NCBI RefSeq assembly: GCF_026212465.1
Contig: NC_080048.1
Location: 24,805,160 to 24,869,159 of the forward strand
From: Amaranthus tricolor
Lineage: Eukaryota > Streptophyta > Magnoliopsida > Caryophyllales > Amaranthaceae
Direction of reading: 5' to 3'
Length of the DNA stretch: 64,000 nt
The notes beneath the pieces were generated by a model that saw only the letters and a program-made list of their open reading frames with translations, did no database searches and was not told where the DNA came from. Position 1 is the stretch's first letter. Every line of letters starts with the position of its first letter. Below are positions 1-11,347 of this stretch, piece by piece. Made by a program: the position numbers and the translations under genes.

Positions 1-18
1 TATTATATAAGAGTCGAT

Positions 19-374
19 CTTGTAAGTGATCGTCTCTTTAAAAGATGCTCTGTCGCTCTCAGGCCTAGTCCTTCAATGCTTTATATCTACTTTATACCTA
101 CTTACATTGATCTTAATATCTTTTTACCACATTCTTAATGTCTACTTATAATATTTTTATTGCTTACTTGTATTATTCAGAAATGCCAACTTACTGCATC
201 CTTAATACCTACTTACATAATTATTAAATGCCTACTTACTATGTCCTTAATATCTATTTGTAATATCTTGAATACCTACTCAAAATATCGTTAACGCCCA
301 CTAAGTGAGCTTGCAATACTTACAACATCTTATTAAATAAAGTTAGCATAATAATAATAATAATAATAATAATA

Positions 375-411
<37 letters not shown>

Positions 412-445
412 GAGATGGTTCTTTAAAGAGATCATCGCTCACAAG
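19..445. mobile_element. Foldback/MITE-like unit with imperfect terminal inverted repeats
   Basis: Bases 19-50 and 412-445 are imperfect inverted repeats; both read outward-in as CTTGTRAGYGAT followed by CTCTTTAAA. Between them lie about 300 bases of low-complexity sequence rich in CTTACT/TACCTACTTA and a perfect AAT/ATT palindrome. A second nearly identical copy lies at 18049-18475. No transposase is encoded and no clear target duplication was found, so the class is uncertain. It sits just beyond the 3' end of a minus-strand copia element. Confidence 0.4.
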
Positions 446-460
446 AATTTGTGATGATAA

Positions 461-510
<50 letters not shown>
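350..510. repeat. AAT/ATT microsatellite, partly palindromic
   Basis: About 30 bases of AAT units run directly into about 30 bases of ATT units (350-411), making a perfect inverted repeat able to form a hairpin. A second AAT run lies at 462-510. The same two runs recur at 18380-18540 in the duplicated copy. Confidence 0.9.
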
Positions 511-513
<3 letters not shown>

Positions 514-556
514 TAAAACTTAAAATTTATTAAATGAAGTTAGCATAATGTAAATT

Positions 557-600
<44 letters not shown>

Positions 601-853
601 ATACTGGTGATTGAGTTTACTACTATGATTATTTCACAGGGACGGACCCTAAAACTATGAGATCCGAATTAATAATCTTCACCCTAATTTATACATTTTA
701 CTATCGCAAAAACTTGAGAGAAACCTTCTTAATATTAGGCGCCATATGAATAAAAAAAGGTCGGGGTCTCTACTAATCAACCCTTCTATTTATATATGTA
801 AGATTACAATTTTAATCATGAGATATATACATAAATTCTCTTTGGGCTCAACA

Positions 854-1994
854 CTCCCTTTCAAGTTGGAGCAAGAAGATTATAAATATCCAGCTTGCGA
901 AGAAGATAAAAATACTATTGAGTTCCTAAGGCCTTAGTAAGAATGTCAGCACATTGATCTTTCGTGGAAACATAAGAAGGAGTAATACGAACATCATGAA
1001 TACCATCACGCACATAATGATAGTCAACTTCAGTGTGCATCTTTCATTCACATAAAATCGGACTATGAGCAATATGATGAGCAGCTTGGCTATCACAGTT
1101 AAAGCATATAGGACATGAAACTGCAACAGCAAGATCAAGAAGATCAACACATAACCATTTTAACTCGACAGTGAGAGTCGCCATTAACCGGTATTCAACT
1201 AGTGAGATCTAGACATAGTGTGTTGTTTCTTTTTTTTTAGGAAATAGGAGAAGAACCAAGAAACACTATCCAACTAGTGAGAGAAAGATGAGTAAGAGAA
1301 GAACAAGCCAAATCACAGTCACACCAACTAGAAAGTAAGAGATTAGACTTAGATGCGAGGAGAATTGTCTGTCCAGGCGTTCCCTTAAGGTATCGAACCA
1401 CTCGAATAGTAGCTTCCCAATGCTCAATTCATGGAGTATGCATGAATTGAGAAAGAATGTGCACTGCATATGACAAATCAGGACAAGTGAAGGAGAGGTA
1501 AATAAGGCTTCTAACAACACGACGATATTTTTAAGGGTCACTAAGATGAGCAACAAAAGCAAGACCAAGATTGTGGTTTTACTCCTTTAGCGTAGATGCA
1601 GGACGAGAACCCAAAAGACCAGTTTCATTAAAAATGTCTAGTGTATGTTTACATTGGCACAAAAAAGACCATCAGAACCTTGAGCAACCTCTACTCCAAG
1701 AAAGTATATAAGAATTCCCAAATCTTTCATGTGAAAACACTTGCCTAAATATTCTTTAAAAGTGGTAATAGTAGAAGAATCATTTCTACTAATAATATGG
1801 TCATCTATATATACCAAGAAAATAAGAAAGTTCCCTCTTTATAAGTAAAAAAAAAAGAATAGTGAGAGTAAGATTACAAAAACCCATAACCGCAGTAAAG
1901 AAGATATAAGCTTTAAAAACCAAGATCGAGGAGCCTAACGTAGACAATATAGAGAGTTGCGCATCTAGTTTGCTTATAATGAAAGCTGGAGGCA
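854..1994 (-). pseudogene. Copia pol fragment: 3' part of reverse transcriptase and RNase H
   Basis: Read on the minus strand this is the C-terminal part of a Ty1/copia polyprotein. A YIDD-type catalytic box of reverse transcriptase lies near 1796-1810, followed by the MKDLG and FLG motifs, the SLIYLS region, and an RNase H tail with an ADILTKAL-like motif near 930-960. Stops and frameshifts break it into several pieces. A purine-rich tract at 854-863 (minus strand GAAAGGGAG) precedes a TGTTGAG that probably starts the 3' LTR at 853 and runs to lower coordinates; the far LTR end is not resolved. The fragment is truncated at 1994 and is the same family, effectively the same sequence, as 18877-20017. 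Confidence 0.8.
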
Positions 1995-3431
1995 AACCAC
2001 AAGACAAACCACAAGACAAGGATGTCATCGGACTCAAGTGGGTCTACATGTGAAACATAATGATGATGGCTCCATCAACAAGTACAAAGCAAGGCTCGTA
2101 GCAAAGGGATATGCGCAACAACCAGGAATCGACTTCAACGAAACATATGCACCAGTTGTCCGCATGGAGACAATCAGAACAGTCCTGGCATTAGCAGCAC
2201 AGCATCAGCTACCAGTCTTTCAACTCGATGTCAAATCAGCATTTCTAAATGGAGAACTCGAAGAAGAAGTGTACGTCGAGCAACCGTAGGGATACGTCAT
2301 CAAAGGCCAAGAAGACAAAGTATATCGCCTTCGAAAAGCTCTGTACGGACTCAAACAAGCACCCCGAGCGTGGAACAGCAACATCGACAATTATCTTCTC
2401 CAGCATGGTTTCATCAAGAGTCCGAGTGAACCTTCACTATACATCAAGACACAAGGTAACAACTTTCTCATTTTATGCTTGTACGTGGATGATCTAATCT
2501 ATACAGGCACACACCCAACGATGATCGAAGAATTTAAAAAGGCTATGATGAAGGAGTACGAGATGACAGACCTTGGTACAATGAAATACTTCCTTGGCAT
2601 ACAAATCAAACAAAGCCCAGGAAAAATATTTCTATCACAAGAAAAATATGCAGAAGACCTTCTCAAGAAATTCAACATGGGTGAATGTGAACCGCTGGCT
2701 ACACCAATGGCAATCAATGAGAAGTTATCAAAGTACGATGGCAAACCAAAAGTCGACGGAGCAATGTATCGAAGCTTGGTTGGCTCTCTTATCTATCTCA
2801 CACATACAAGACCAGATATAGTCAACGCTGTCAGCATCGTATCCAGGTTCATGAGTGAACCGAGCAAGGATCATCTAACAGCAGCAAAGAGGATTCTCAG
2901 ATACATTAAGGGAACAATAAGCTATGGGATCATGTACGAAACTGAAAAGATTTCAAGCTCATAGGATACACCGATAGCGACTGGGCTGGAAGTGTGGATG
3001 ATAGAAAAAGTACAAGCGGGTACGTATTTCAGCTTGGAAACAAGGTGGTCTCATGGTCATCAAAAAAACAGGCGACAGTAGCTTTATCATCAGCAGAAGC
3101 AGAGTACATTGCAGCAACAAGTGCAACACGTGAAGCAGTCTGGCTGAGAAGGATATTAATCGATCTACAACATAAGCAAAAGACACCAACAACAATGTTC
3201 TGCGACAACATGTCAACAATAGCAATGACGAAGAATCCAGTGTTTCATAGTAGATCAAAACACATCGAGATACGACATCACTACATTCGTGAGATAGTAG
3301 ACAAGAAAGAGATCGAACTACAATTCTGCAAGACGGGGGAGCAGCTCACAGACATTTTCACAAAACCCAGATCAACCGATAGATTTATCGATTTCAGAAG
3401 ACGACTTAGAGTTCAAGATTTTTCAGATTAG
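1995..3431 (+). pseudogene. 5'-truncated copia pol (reverse transcriptase to RNase H)
   Basis: This plus-strand fragment starts within the copia reverse transcriptase (IGLKWVY motif), then shows the [11 protein letters not shown] block, [31 protein letters not shown], the YVDD catalytic box near 2480, the MKYFLGIQI block, and RNase H with KSTSGYVF, SAEAEYIA and DIFTKP. It ends at a stop at 3429-3431. Disabling changes visible are a frameshift near 2048, an in-frame TAG at 2287 and a frameshift near 2947. Gag, protease and integrase are absent because the element is cut at 1994/1995. A polypurine tract and LTR follow directly. Confidence 0.9.
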
Positions 3432-3437
3432 GGGGAG

Positions 3438-3719
3438 TGTTAAAATAATCTAGAAAAATCTAGGATTTTAATTAAATATAAAAATATCTAAACTAAAGAA
3501 TTAAAAACTAAAACTATCTAAGATAATATAATGGAAGATCCTAGAAAAGTAATTAAAAAATTAAAAATATCTAAGATATTTTAGTAAACTTGCACTATAA
3601 ATACCCATTGATGTAATCAATTTTTTGTGCAATGAAGAACAATATTCATTCTACATATTCACTCATCTTCCTCTCCAAATAAATTCATTCACTATTTTAC
3701 CATCTAAATTTTTCCTACA
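3438..3719 (+). repeat. 3' LTR of the plus-strand copia fragment
   Basis: A polypurine tract (GGGGGAG, 3431-3437) is followed by TGTTAAAA and the unit ends in CCTACA, giving a 282-bp LTR with TG...CA ends. It holds a TATA-like CTATAAATACCC near 3594-3606. No second LTR is present because the element is 5'-truncated. Confidence 0.75.
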
Positions 3720-4780
3720 CCACGCCCAATGATCGTCCCATTTGAGCATCTTGCACAACACACTTATCAACAGTCAACAGTACAGTACAATTAAGTTCTT
3801 TAATCAATTGACTAACATATAATAGTTTATGAGATAGGCTTGGAACAAGGAGACAATCGGAGGAAATAGCAATAGTCCCAGCTCGAGTCACACGGACACA
3901 TTTTCTATTGGCGGTATGAATATGGGTACGATTAATAAGAACTGTAGAGATAAGGTCAGAAGAGTTATTAGTCATTGTGTCTATCGCCCTGCAATCAAAG
4001 ATCCAAGGGAATTGACGCGGTTTGCTAAGGAACCCTATTCCTTCATTGGGTTTTTTTTAGAAAAAAAAAAGAATTATGGGCTTTGGGGGGTTCACGGTTA
4101 TTTGGGTCAAAAAAGTTAGGGAATCCAATTGTAGTACTTAGGTTTTTTTTTTTTTTTTTTTTTGGTTGTAGCCTCCATAGAAAAAGATAAAATTGGGTTA
4201 ATTCTTTCTCTTTCCCTCATTTTTTTAATCTACTCTTTCTGATTTGTTCTCTTCTTCTTCCCAATTGTTGAATGGCAGCCTTCAGTCTCTTTACCAGAAA
4301 TATCAAAATCGCGTTTGGAGAGCTCATCCCAAAGCTGATCGACTTTCTTGTTGTTTACCAATTTTTATGTTACTCAACAATACTCCTCACTCTACTCTTT
4401 AAATTTTGAGAATAAATACAAACCAATTGGTTGTTGTTTACTAGTTTAATTCGACCAGAGGAATGAAGCAGTTTGTTCTTCAAAAATCCAACGAAACAGA
4501 GGTAAATAAAGATGAATTAGGTTGACAATTTGAGAGGAATGAATTAAGCCCACTGATACAGAGAATAGAACAATAAAGATAAGATCCATTATTTTCTTTG
4601 TGCCCAAGTATAATATTGAATGCCTTGTTTATTTAACAACAAGATGCGACTACGATAACAAAATAAATTCGACAATCTTGAAGCTGTTTGTTTACTGTTT
4701 GACAATTTCAGACGTGGTAATGGGTAGTTGATGAACACCAAAATGGCGAACCGATCATAGGTCGACGGAAAATACCATCG
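3720..4780 (-). pseudogene. Copia gag/protease remnant, minus strand
   Basis: On the minus strand 4020-3720 reads as copia protease: the usual WI-D-SGA-DH block appears as WIFDCRAIDTM, so the catalytic DSGA is degenerate. It is followed by LVPSLSHKLLYVSQL, which is typical of the protease to pre-integrase junction. Around 4390-4320 there is a gag-like LWDELS motif. The frame is interrupted by homopolymer expansions near 4045 and 4145. The fragment belongs to a family different from the reverse transcriptase piece at 854-1994, since the LTR starts do not match. Its 3' part is missing. Confidence 0.65.
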
Positions 4781-4792
4781 GCTCTGATACCA
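4781..4792 (-). other. Primer-binding site of the minus-strand copia
   Basis: The minus strand reads TGGTATCAGAGC, the usual initiator-methionine tRNA complementary site of plant copia elements. It directly abuts the 5' LTR on its right. Confidence 0.75.
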
Positions 4793-4986
4793 TAAAGAAA
4801 TAAAAAATACGGAAATTAATACTGATTTTGTATTGAATTGTAAGAGCAATACAAGCATATGTATAGACAAGATTAAGGAAGTTAATCTAGGAAACTAAAT
4901 AATCATGAAATAAATTATAAATCAAATAAGAATAAGATATATTCTTTCCTACAATAAATGTTATTTAAAATAAAAAATACCCAACA
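4793..4986 (-). repeat. 5' LTR of the minus-strand copia remnant
   Basis: On the minus strand the unit starts TGTTGGGTA at 4986 and ends next to the primer-binding site at 4793, giving about 194 bp. The terminal dinucleotide beside the primer site is TA rather than the expected CA. Confidence 0.6.
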
Positions 4987-6723
4987 ATAGAGTTGAGAAC
5001 AAAACTGGCAAAACAATAATTACCGAAAATAGCAAAACATAAAAGTAAAATCGAAATTGAAATCTAAAGTAGCAAAAGAAAAAAAGAAAAAAAGAAAAAT
5101 CCACTATATTCTAATTCTTAGTAGAAAGGGTTGCTATAAGAATCTAAGAAATTATACTCTAGTATGGGGGTTTAAATTAGGGGTGTTCAAAAATATCCGG
5201 TTTGAAAAACCCGATCCGTAATATCCGGTATCCGATTTTTAAAACCGGGTAAATTAGCCAGTTTACCAAATTCGAATAATTCGAGTCGGGTACCCAGTTT
5301 TAAAACCGGGTATTCGGGTCGGATACGGATCGCAAATTTTGGGAAACCGGGTACCCGATATTCGGTTTGTAATTTTTTTTAAAATTTATTCTATAAACCC
5401 TAAATTGGTACTGATACAACCTTGGGCCTTTTGAAATCCAAATCCTGTCTTCATTCTTCTTGCTGGCCGCTGCTTCAATCTTCTTCTTCAAGCAGACTCT
5501 CATCTTCTTCAATCTTCACACCGTCATCTTACTTCTTCTTCACCATTCACGTTGAGACGTTGACAAGAATCCAGACCAGTGGACCACTACCATTCTTCTT
5601 CTTCACCGTTTTTAATTGGGTAAGTTTCTTTCAGTTCATCACCATAACCCTAACTTACTCTTTCTCTTTCTTTTCACGCATCTATTTTCTCTCTCCTCAA
5701 ATCTTCAAAACCCATCCTGAAAATAGTAAACCCACATATAAAAATGTGTTCTTTGAGCTCAAAATTCAAACCACCCAACTGGGTTTTATGGAAGTAAAAA
5801 GGGACCCACTTTACAGTTGCTGCAAATGGGGAAACCAGATGAAAATGATGAATTTTCTCTCTTCTTAACTGCTAATGGTGCAAATGCTGAAGGAAATCTG
5901 GGTCTAATGTTTTTGTATAATTGGGAATTTTTTGATGCTTTTTTAGTGATAATCACTGGGACTTTTTCATTTGGTCAATATTTTATCAATTTAGTTCAAA
6001 TTAGTGAATTTGGGTGTATAATTGGAGTTTTTAGTGGTAATTTGGGGATCTATTTTTGTGAATCTTAATTTGTTGCATAATTGGAGATTCTTTTTTGATG
6101 GGTTTCTAGTGGTACATTACTGGGACATTTTGTTTGATCAAAATTGTGGCAGTGTAGTTCTGACTAGTGATTGTCGGTGCATAGGGACGGCAATGGGTAC
6201 TGGACCCGAACCGGATCTGTGGATCAGTATCCGTTTTCACGGATCTGGGTCCTAAAAATATAGACCTGTCGGATCCGGGTCGGATTCGGATCCTTTTAAA
6301 TTTCACGTGTCCGAATCCGGATCTGAGAAAAATACCCAGACCCGGAACCACGGATCTGAAGGACTCGTTTTTTTTTTTTTTAATTTTTTTTATATCAAAA
6401 TATATTAACATACCCTAGCTGCCTAGCACATACCCTGAATCCCTGATACCCAGACACCCAACTCCCAACTCTCAACTCCCAGTCTCCCAGACCCAGACTC
6501 CCTCATCTGCCAGCGCCAGTCATCACCCTCGACAGTCGACAATGCTGCTAGTGCCTAGCCCTACTCCTCCTCACAGTCACCGGCCAACCACTTACTCCTC
6601 CACACAGCCACCGGCCAACCACTTACTCCTCCTCACAGCCACCGGCCAACCCACCCTCTCCTCACAGGCGGTTGGAGTGGCGGATTTGAAGGTAATGAAC
6701 CCTAATTTTTTTTTCCTACAATA

Positions 6724-7045
6724 CTTTTGATTTATGTTGAGTAGTAGATATATGTCTAATGTTGAGTTTAGGGTTGATTTATGTTGAGTTTAGTGGTAAT
6801 TTTTTATTTATGTTGAGTAGTTTTTTATTTATTTGAGTTTAGTGGTTGATTTATATTGATTTATTTGAGTTTAGTGGTTGATTTATGTTGATTTATTTGA
6901 GTTTAGTGGTTGATTTATGTTGAATTTAGTGGTAATTTTTGATTTATGTTGAGTAGTTTTTTTATTTATTTGAGTTTAGTGGTTGATTTATGTTGAGTTC
7001 AATGGTAATTTTTGATTTATGTTGAGTTCAATGGTAATTGATGAC
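6724..7045. repeat. Degenerate minisatellite in the hAT leader
   Basis: A phrase of the type TTTAGTGGTTGATTTATGTTGA recurs many times with varying spacing between about 6724 and 7045. It lies just upstream of the transposase start and encodes nothing recognisable. Confidence 0.75.
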
Positions 7046-7077
7046 TAGTAAATTTCTCACAGCGTATTGTTGAGTAA

Positions 7078-9168
7078 ATGGATAATCAAAATGATGGACT
7101 TGATGGTGCTTCTAGTCAACCTATTGAGCATCATATTCATGAATCATATGGGGAATTTGAGGGTAATGTTGATGTTGAGAATGAATCTACTGAACATAAG
7201 TAGTGCTAAAAGTAAGAAATTAACTTCAGAAGCATGGACTTATTTTGACCTTGTACATGTGAATGGTGTACAAATGGCAAAATGTAAGACTTGTAAGAAA
7301 ATACTTTCCTACAAAGGGAGTAGTGGAACTTCACATCTTCTTAAACATGCTAAAAAAACATGTTCAAGTAGAAATTTAAACCTTGCATCTAATCAATCAC
7401 AATTAAAAGTGAAAAGAGAAATCGATGGATCTACTTACTTAGCAGTTAATGAAAAGCCAAAGAAAGTGGTTTTTGATCAAGAAGTATGAAGGAAAGAATT
7501 GATGAAAATGGTGGTAATGCATGAGTATCCTTTATCAATGGTTGACCACATTGGTTTTAGAAACTTTGTGAGGAGTTTAAATGACAACTTTAAGATGATT
7601 TCGAGAAACACATTGAAAAATGATGTGATAAAAACGTACAACACCGAGAGGAGCTCTCTTAAAGTCTTGCTGGAGCGTAATGAGGGTAGAATTGCAATAA
7701 CAACTAACATGTGGACCGCCTCTACTCAAAAAAAAGGGTATATGGCTGTGACGTCACATTTCATTGATGAAGAATGGGTTTTACATAATAGAACTCTAAT
7801 GTAATTTCTTTTCCTTTCATTTAAATTTCATTGCTATTGAATTTTAAATTAGTTATGTGAATTTTATTTAAGCTTGAATCCATGTTGGTGTGTGAATTTT
7901 GTTTAGGTTTTGTTATGTTCCATACCCACATAACAAAGGGGTTGTTCTTGCCAAGATATTGCTGGATTGTTTTTCTCAATTCACCTTGGAAAATATAATC
8001 TCTTCTATTGTTGTTGATAATGCTACCACAAATGATGCAATGATGAATGTCTTGATGGATAAATTAGAAAGTAGTTCTTTAATGTTGGGTGGAGATTTTT
8101 TGCATATGAGGTGTAGTGCTCACATTCTTAACTTGATTGTGAGAGATGGTTTAGATGTCATTGATTCTGCTATTTGCAAAGTTCGAGATTGTGTTGCATT
8201 TTGGATGTCTACTCCTAAAAGAATTGAAAAGTTTGAGGAAGCTTGTCGCCTTTTGAATGTGACTAAACCTAAAAGGGTAAGTCTTGATTGTAAAACTAGG
8301 TGGAACTCCACATATGATTTGCTTGACACTTGTTTGCCTTTTAAAGAAGTTTTTAATAAGTTGAAATGTCTACATAGAAGGTTGAATTTTGATGTGCCTA
8401 GTTATCATGATTGGCAAATGGCTACTCTTGTTTGTCAAAAGTTGGAAATATTCTATAAGGCAACTAAGGTTTTTTCTGGTAGAAATTATCCAACTTCAAA
8501 TTTGTATTTTCATAATGTTTGTGAGATTAAACTTGCATTAACTAAGTGGAGGCAAAATGACAATAGTGAGATTATTAGAAAAATGGCTGAGAAAATGGTA
8601 GAAAAGTTTGATAAATATTGGGATCATACTAATGAGCTTTTGGCCATTGCGGGCATTTTAGATCCAAGAAATAAGATGGATTGTGTGGTGCATTATTTAA
8701 GAAATTCTATGGAGATGATGCCAATGCTAAAGTGGAAAGAGTAAGAAATACTCTTTATAATCTTTTCGATGAGTATAAAAGTCAATGTAATGTGAATGAA
8801 AGTTCTCCAATGGAGACACAATTTGAGGATCTTGGTGATGAGGATGATTTCGCTAGGACTAAGAGACAAAAAATTGATTATGTGCCCATTAAAAGTGAAA
8901 TTGATCAATACTTAGAGAGTCATACTTTGCCGGAGAATAATGAATTTAATAGACATGCATGGTGGAAGATAGACCAAAGCTACCCAACTTTAAGAAAAAT
9001 TTCCACAAAGACATTCTTGCAATTCCTGTCTCATCGGTTGCTTCGGAAAGTGCATTTAGCACGGGTGGAAGGGTAGTTAACGCTCACCGGTCTAGGCTTC
9101 ATTCTCAAACAGTGGAGGCTTTGATGTGCTTGCAAAATTGGATGGTCGATGATATTGTGATATTGTGA
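7078..9168 (+). pseudogene. hAT transposase pseudogene (BED finger, RICESLEEPER-like)
   Basis: Starting at the ATG at 7078, a short acidic N-terminus leads after a frameshift near 7203 into a BED-type zinc finger (CKTC ... HLLKH ... C, 7285-7365). The transposase core follows: TTNMWTAS near 7700, then a GT-AG intron (7801-7906) and CYVPYPHNKG. Next come VVDNATTND near 8015, MRCSAHILNLIV, KTRWNSTYDLL near 8300, and the C-terminal hAT dimerisation block with SVASESAFSTGGRVV (9035-9085). Breaks are a TGA at 7487 and frameshifts near 7203, 8700 and 9003. The TTDMW motif of the family reads TTNMW here, so the position usually held by the first catalytic aspartate is asparagine. The gene is dead; it would have moved hAT elements by cut-and-paste. 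Confidence 0.85.
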
Positions 9169-9523
9169 ATTAAAAACAGTAAGTATGAATATTTTGAATT
9201 GTAATTGAATATTTTGGTTTATTTTGAGTATGAATATTATGAAAAGTTTATTTAATCTTATGAATAAAGTTTAAGTATATATGCACTACAAGTATTTTGA
9301 TCAACTAAGTATTACTCTTGATGTTTATGAATTATAAACCATTTATGTATAACGCACCCTAGTAATATAGATACTTATCACAAACATCAATGTTACATAA
9401 ATGCTACAAATGCATCATATTAATCTCATATTGGCACTAATAATCCAAAAATAGAAAATTAGGAGCATCACCCCTAATATATTCAAAAAAATTAAAATTC
9501 AATCTCATAACCATTTAATCAAA

Positions 9524-9613
9524 CATATATGTTGCTAAACATTGAATCATACAATAAGCATAATATATAGAGATGCATGGATGCTACTTTTTACAACATA
9601 TATGTTGCTAAAC
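9524..9613. repeat. Short direct repeat pair
   Basis: The phrase CATATATGTTGCTAAAC occurs twice, near 9524 and 9597, in otherwise featureless AT-rich sequence. Between 9180 and 9840 I see no gene. Confidence 0.6.
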
Positions 9614-9845
9614 TTGATAAAGCAATTACTTGTTTATAAAACATTCCAAAAAGTATTACAAATCATTCCAAAAGTTAACATTGTCAAACTACATCATTCC
9701 AAAGTATTAAAAATCTTACAGAACAACACTTGTTTTCATACACGTCATTCATTAAACTTAAATACATCAATTCAACATCTTTTTTCTCTTGTTAATATAT
9801 ATTTGCTTTCTTTCTCGCTTGCCCGACATTAACATTCTCCATTTC

Positions 9846-10118
9846 TTATAATCCCAAATCAAATGATAGTAACTTTATGTTAGAAGCTCTTTTCCTATGA
9901 TTCATGAGTTTTCCAACTACATCATTAATTTCTTTCCAAACATACAGGTTAGAGTGCCATTGTAAAATAGTTGCCGATAAGGACTCTTTTTGAATTTTCT
10001 GCCCATTTGAGGTTGTGGCTTCAGTAGCCATTGATTTCAGTCTTTTAAAATCATTCATATGATATTGCGTAACAATATCCATATTCCTTTTCATCTTGGT
10101 TAATTCCTCAACAATTTC
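9846..10118 (-). CDS. Possible exon fragment of unknown function
   Basis: On the minus strand an open stretch begins right after a good splice-acceptor-like TTTTATAG (to 10119) and runs to a stop at 9846. It gives about 90 residues with a charged, helical character (EIVEELTKMKRNMDIV at the start). I do not recognise a family. A further open piece upstream (10490-10540, minus) could be another exon, but the splice phase does not agree. It may be a transposon accessory gene fragment or chance. Confidence 0.2.
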   Translation of the reverse strand, partial: EIVEELTKMKRNMDIVTQYHMNDFKRLKSMATEATTSNGQKIQKESLSATILQWHSNLYVWKEINDVVGKLMNHRKRASNIKLLSFDLGL

Positions 10119-10129
10119 CTATAAAATTA

Positions 10130-10435
10130 GTGCATAAGTGTTGGACAGAAACATTAAAGTTCAAATCAGTAACACGAAACTGTTAAAAAGTAACATTAAA
10201 GTGTTAGACAAAAAAATTAAACTCTGAATCAATAACATGAAACTGTTAGAAAGTAACATTAAACTGTAAGACGTAAATAGTAAACTCTAAATCAGTAACA
10301 TGAAACTGTTAGAAAGTAACATTAAACTGTAAGATAAAAACATTAAACTCTAAAATCACTAATATAAAATTGTTAGAAAGATACATTAAAGGCTTAAAAC
10401 GTAACATAGAAGTACTAAAAGAAATTAGACAGTAA
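10130..10435. repeat. 63-bp tandem repeat, about 4.5 copies
   Basis: The phrase GAAACTGTTAGAAAGTAACA recurs at 10176, 10239, 10302 and, slightly changed, at 10366, so the period is 63-64 bases. Copies diverge by point changes and small indels. It lies upstream on the minus strand of the putative exon fragment at 9846-10118. Confidence 0.9.
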
Positions 10436-11120
10436 CATTTAATTCATATAAAGAAATAGTTAAATAAACTTATATCTTTCAATTCGTTGTGAATCTCCTC
10501 ATCACTAAGCATCTTGTAACCTCAGGGCAAAGAAGTTGACAAATAATCTTGTTGCACAACATCTTATTGAAATTGAATGATCTTCTTGTTCATCTTCTTA
10601 AAAGAGATTGGATGTAACACACTCAAAATTCTTAATCTTAATCTTTGAAATAATATATTTTGAATTTTCAATTTAAATTCCTAATCTTTTAGTTATCAAC
10701 CATCTTTAATTCCTAAAGCTTTTTCCGATTTTGTAATTTCTTCCAAATAATAAACATTAAAATGTTTGTTTTTCCTTAAAAAAATTTTATAAGCACTAAA
10801 ATATTATTTTATTATTATGAAAAAGTAAAACTTTCCTGTTTTGTAAGACGTTACGTTTTAATTTTCCTTCCTTAAACAAACATTATTACTAATGATTTTA
10901 ACCTTATAACTTTAATTTAATTATTTTATACCAAAAAATTAGCCGTATTTTATTATTAACATTACGTATAGTTTTGAGCAACATTTTCTAAGTAAATTAT
11001 CATATTTTTATGATCAATCTGACCCATTATTTTAAATTATATTCACTTGTACAAGCCTGAACAAAAATTTAATGAACCAAAATCCTTTCTATTTAACCCA
11101 TGATGTTCATTACTTACACA

Positions 11121-11280
11121 AACTAACCTTTTTCTACACTCTAATCTCTTACACACTCACTTACACACTCCAACTCTTACATTTTAACTTACAAACTCTA
11201 AATCATTTACACAAGTTACACTCTAACTCTTACACATTCACTTACACACTCTAAATCACTTACACAAGTTAACCTTCTTC
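11121..11280 (+). repeat. CTTACACA-rich degenerate repeat inside the LTR
   Basis: Phrases such as CTTACACACTC and CACTTACACAAGTTAAC recur every 15-30 bases. The reverse complement occurs at about 44270-44400 in the related LTR. Confidence 0.7.
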
Positions 11281-11330
11281 CATACTCCTAAAACTCTTTG
11301 TCATTCAATCTTATGAACTATGGCCCAAAA

Positions 11331-11347
11331 CCCGTTATAAATACCCC
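11331..11347 (+). promoter_or_regulatory. TATA box of the solo LTR
   Basis: CGTTATAAATACCCCC matches a plant TATA context. The same motif appears on the minus strand in the related LTR (near 44212-44226), so it is likely the U3 promoter of this LTR family. Confidence 0.55.

Larger units (their letters stand above)
1..1994. repeat. 2.0-kb near-identical repeat, copy 1 (see 18031-20017)
   Basis: Bases 1-1994 match 18031-20017 almost base for base. The differences seen are the length of the poly-A tract (about 35 versus 27 bases at 564/18594) and one substitution (947 G versus 18970 A). Homology ends at the GGAGGCA that closes position 1994. There this copy runs into a plus-strand copia fragment, while the other copy continues as the rest of a minus-strand copia pol. 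The left edge coincides with the window edge, so its true extent is unknown. Confidence 0.9.
5178..9475 (+). mobile_element. Decayed hAT-family DNA transposon
   Basis: TAGGGGTGTTCA at 5178 is a typical hAT terminal start, and the complementary CACCCCTA closes at 9475. The matching inverted part is only about nine bases and no 8-bp target duplication was found. A second hAT-like terminus, TAGGGACGGCAATGGG at 6184, together with CCGGATC/GGATCCGG-rich subterminal sequence (6184-6330), suggests two hAT ends are nested. Bases 5178-5400 hold many CCGGGTA-type subterminal motifs. Bases 5400-7060 look like a transcribed leader with CT-rich stretches. The transposase gene is at 7078-9168. Confidence 0.65.

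Noticed and set aside
746..937. 63-codon plus-strand frame (also at 18769-18960)
   Set aside because: It lies antisense across the copia 3' LTR and RNase H end; both copies are simply the duplicated segment.
5422..6411. Several frames of 77-148 codons
   Set aside because: No recognisable motifs; CT-rich leader and GGATCC-rich subterminal sequence of the hAT region explain them.
5170..9483. 8-bp target duplication for the hAT element
   Set aside because: Left GTTTAAAT and right ATATATTC do not match, so boundaries remain provisional.
10130..10440. CRISPR-like repeat array
   Set aside because: The 63-bp unit is a contiguous tandem repeat without spacers, in a plant context.
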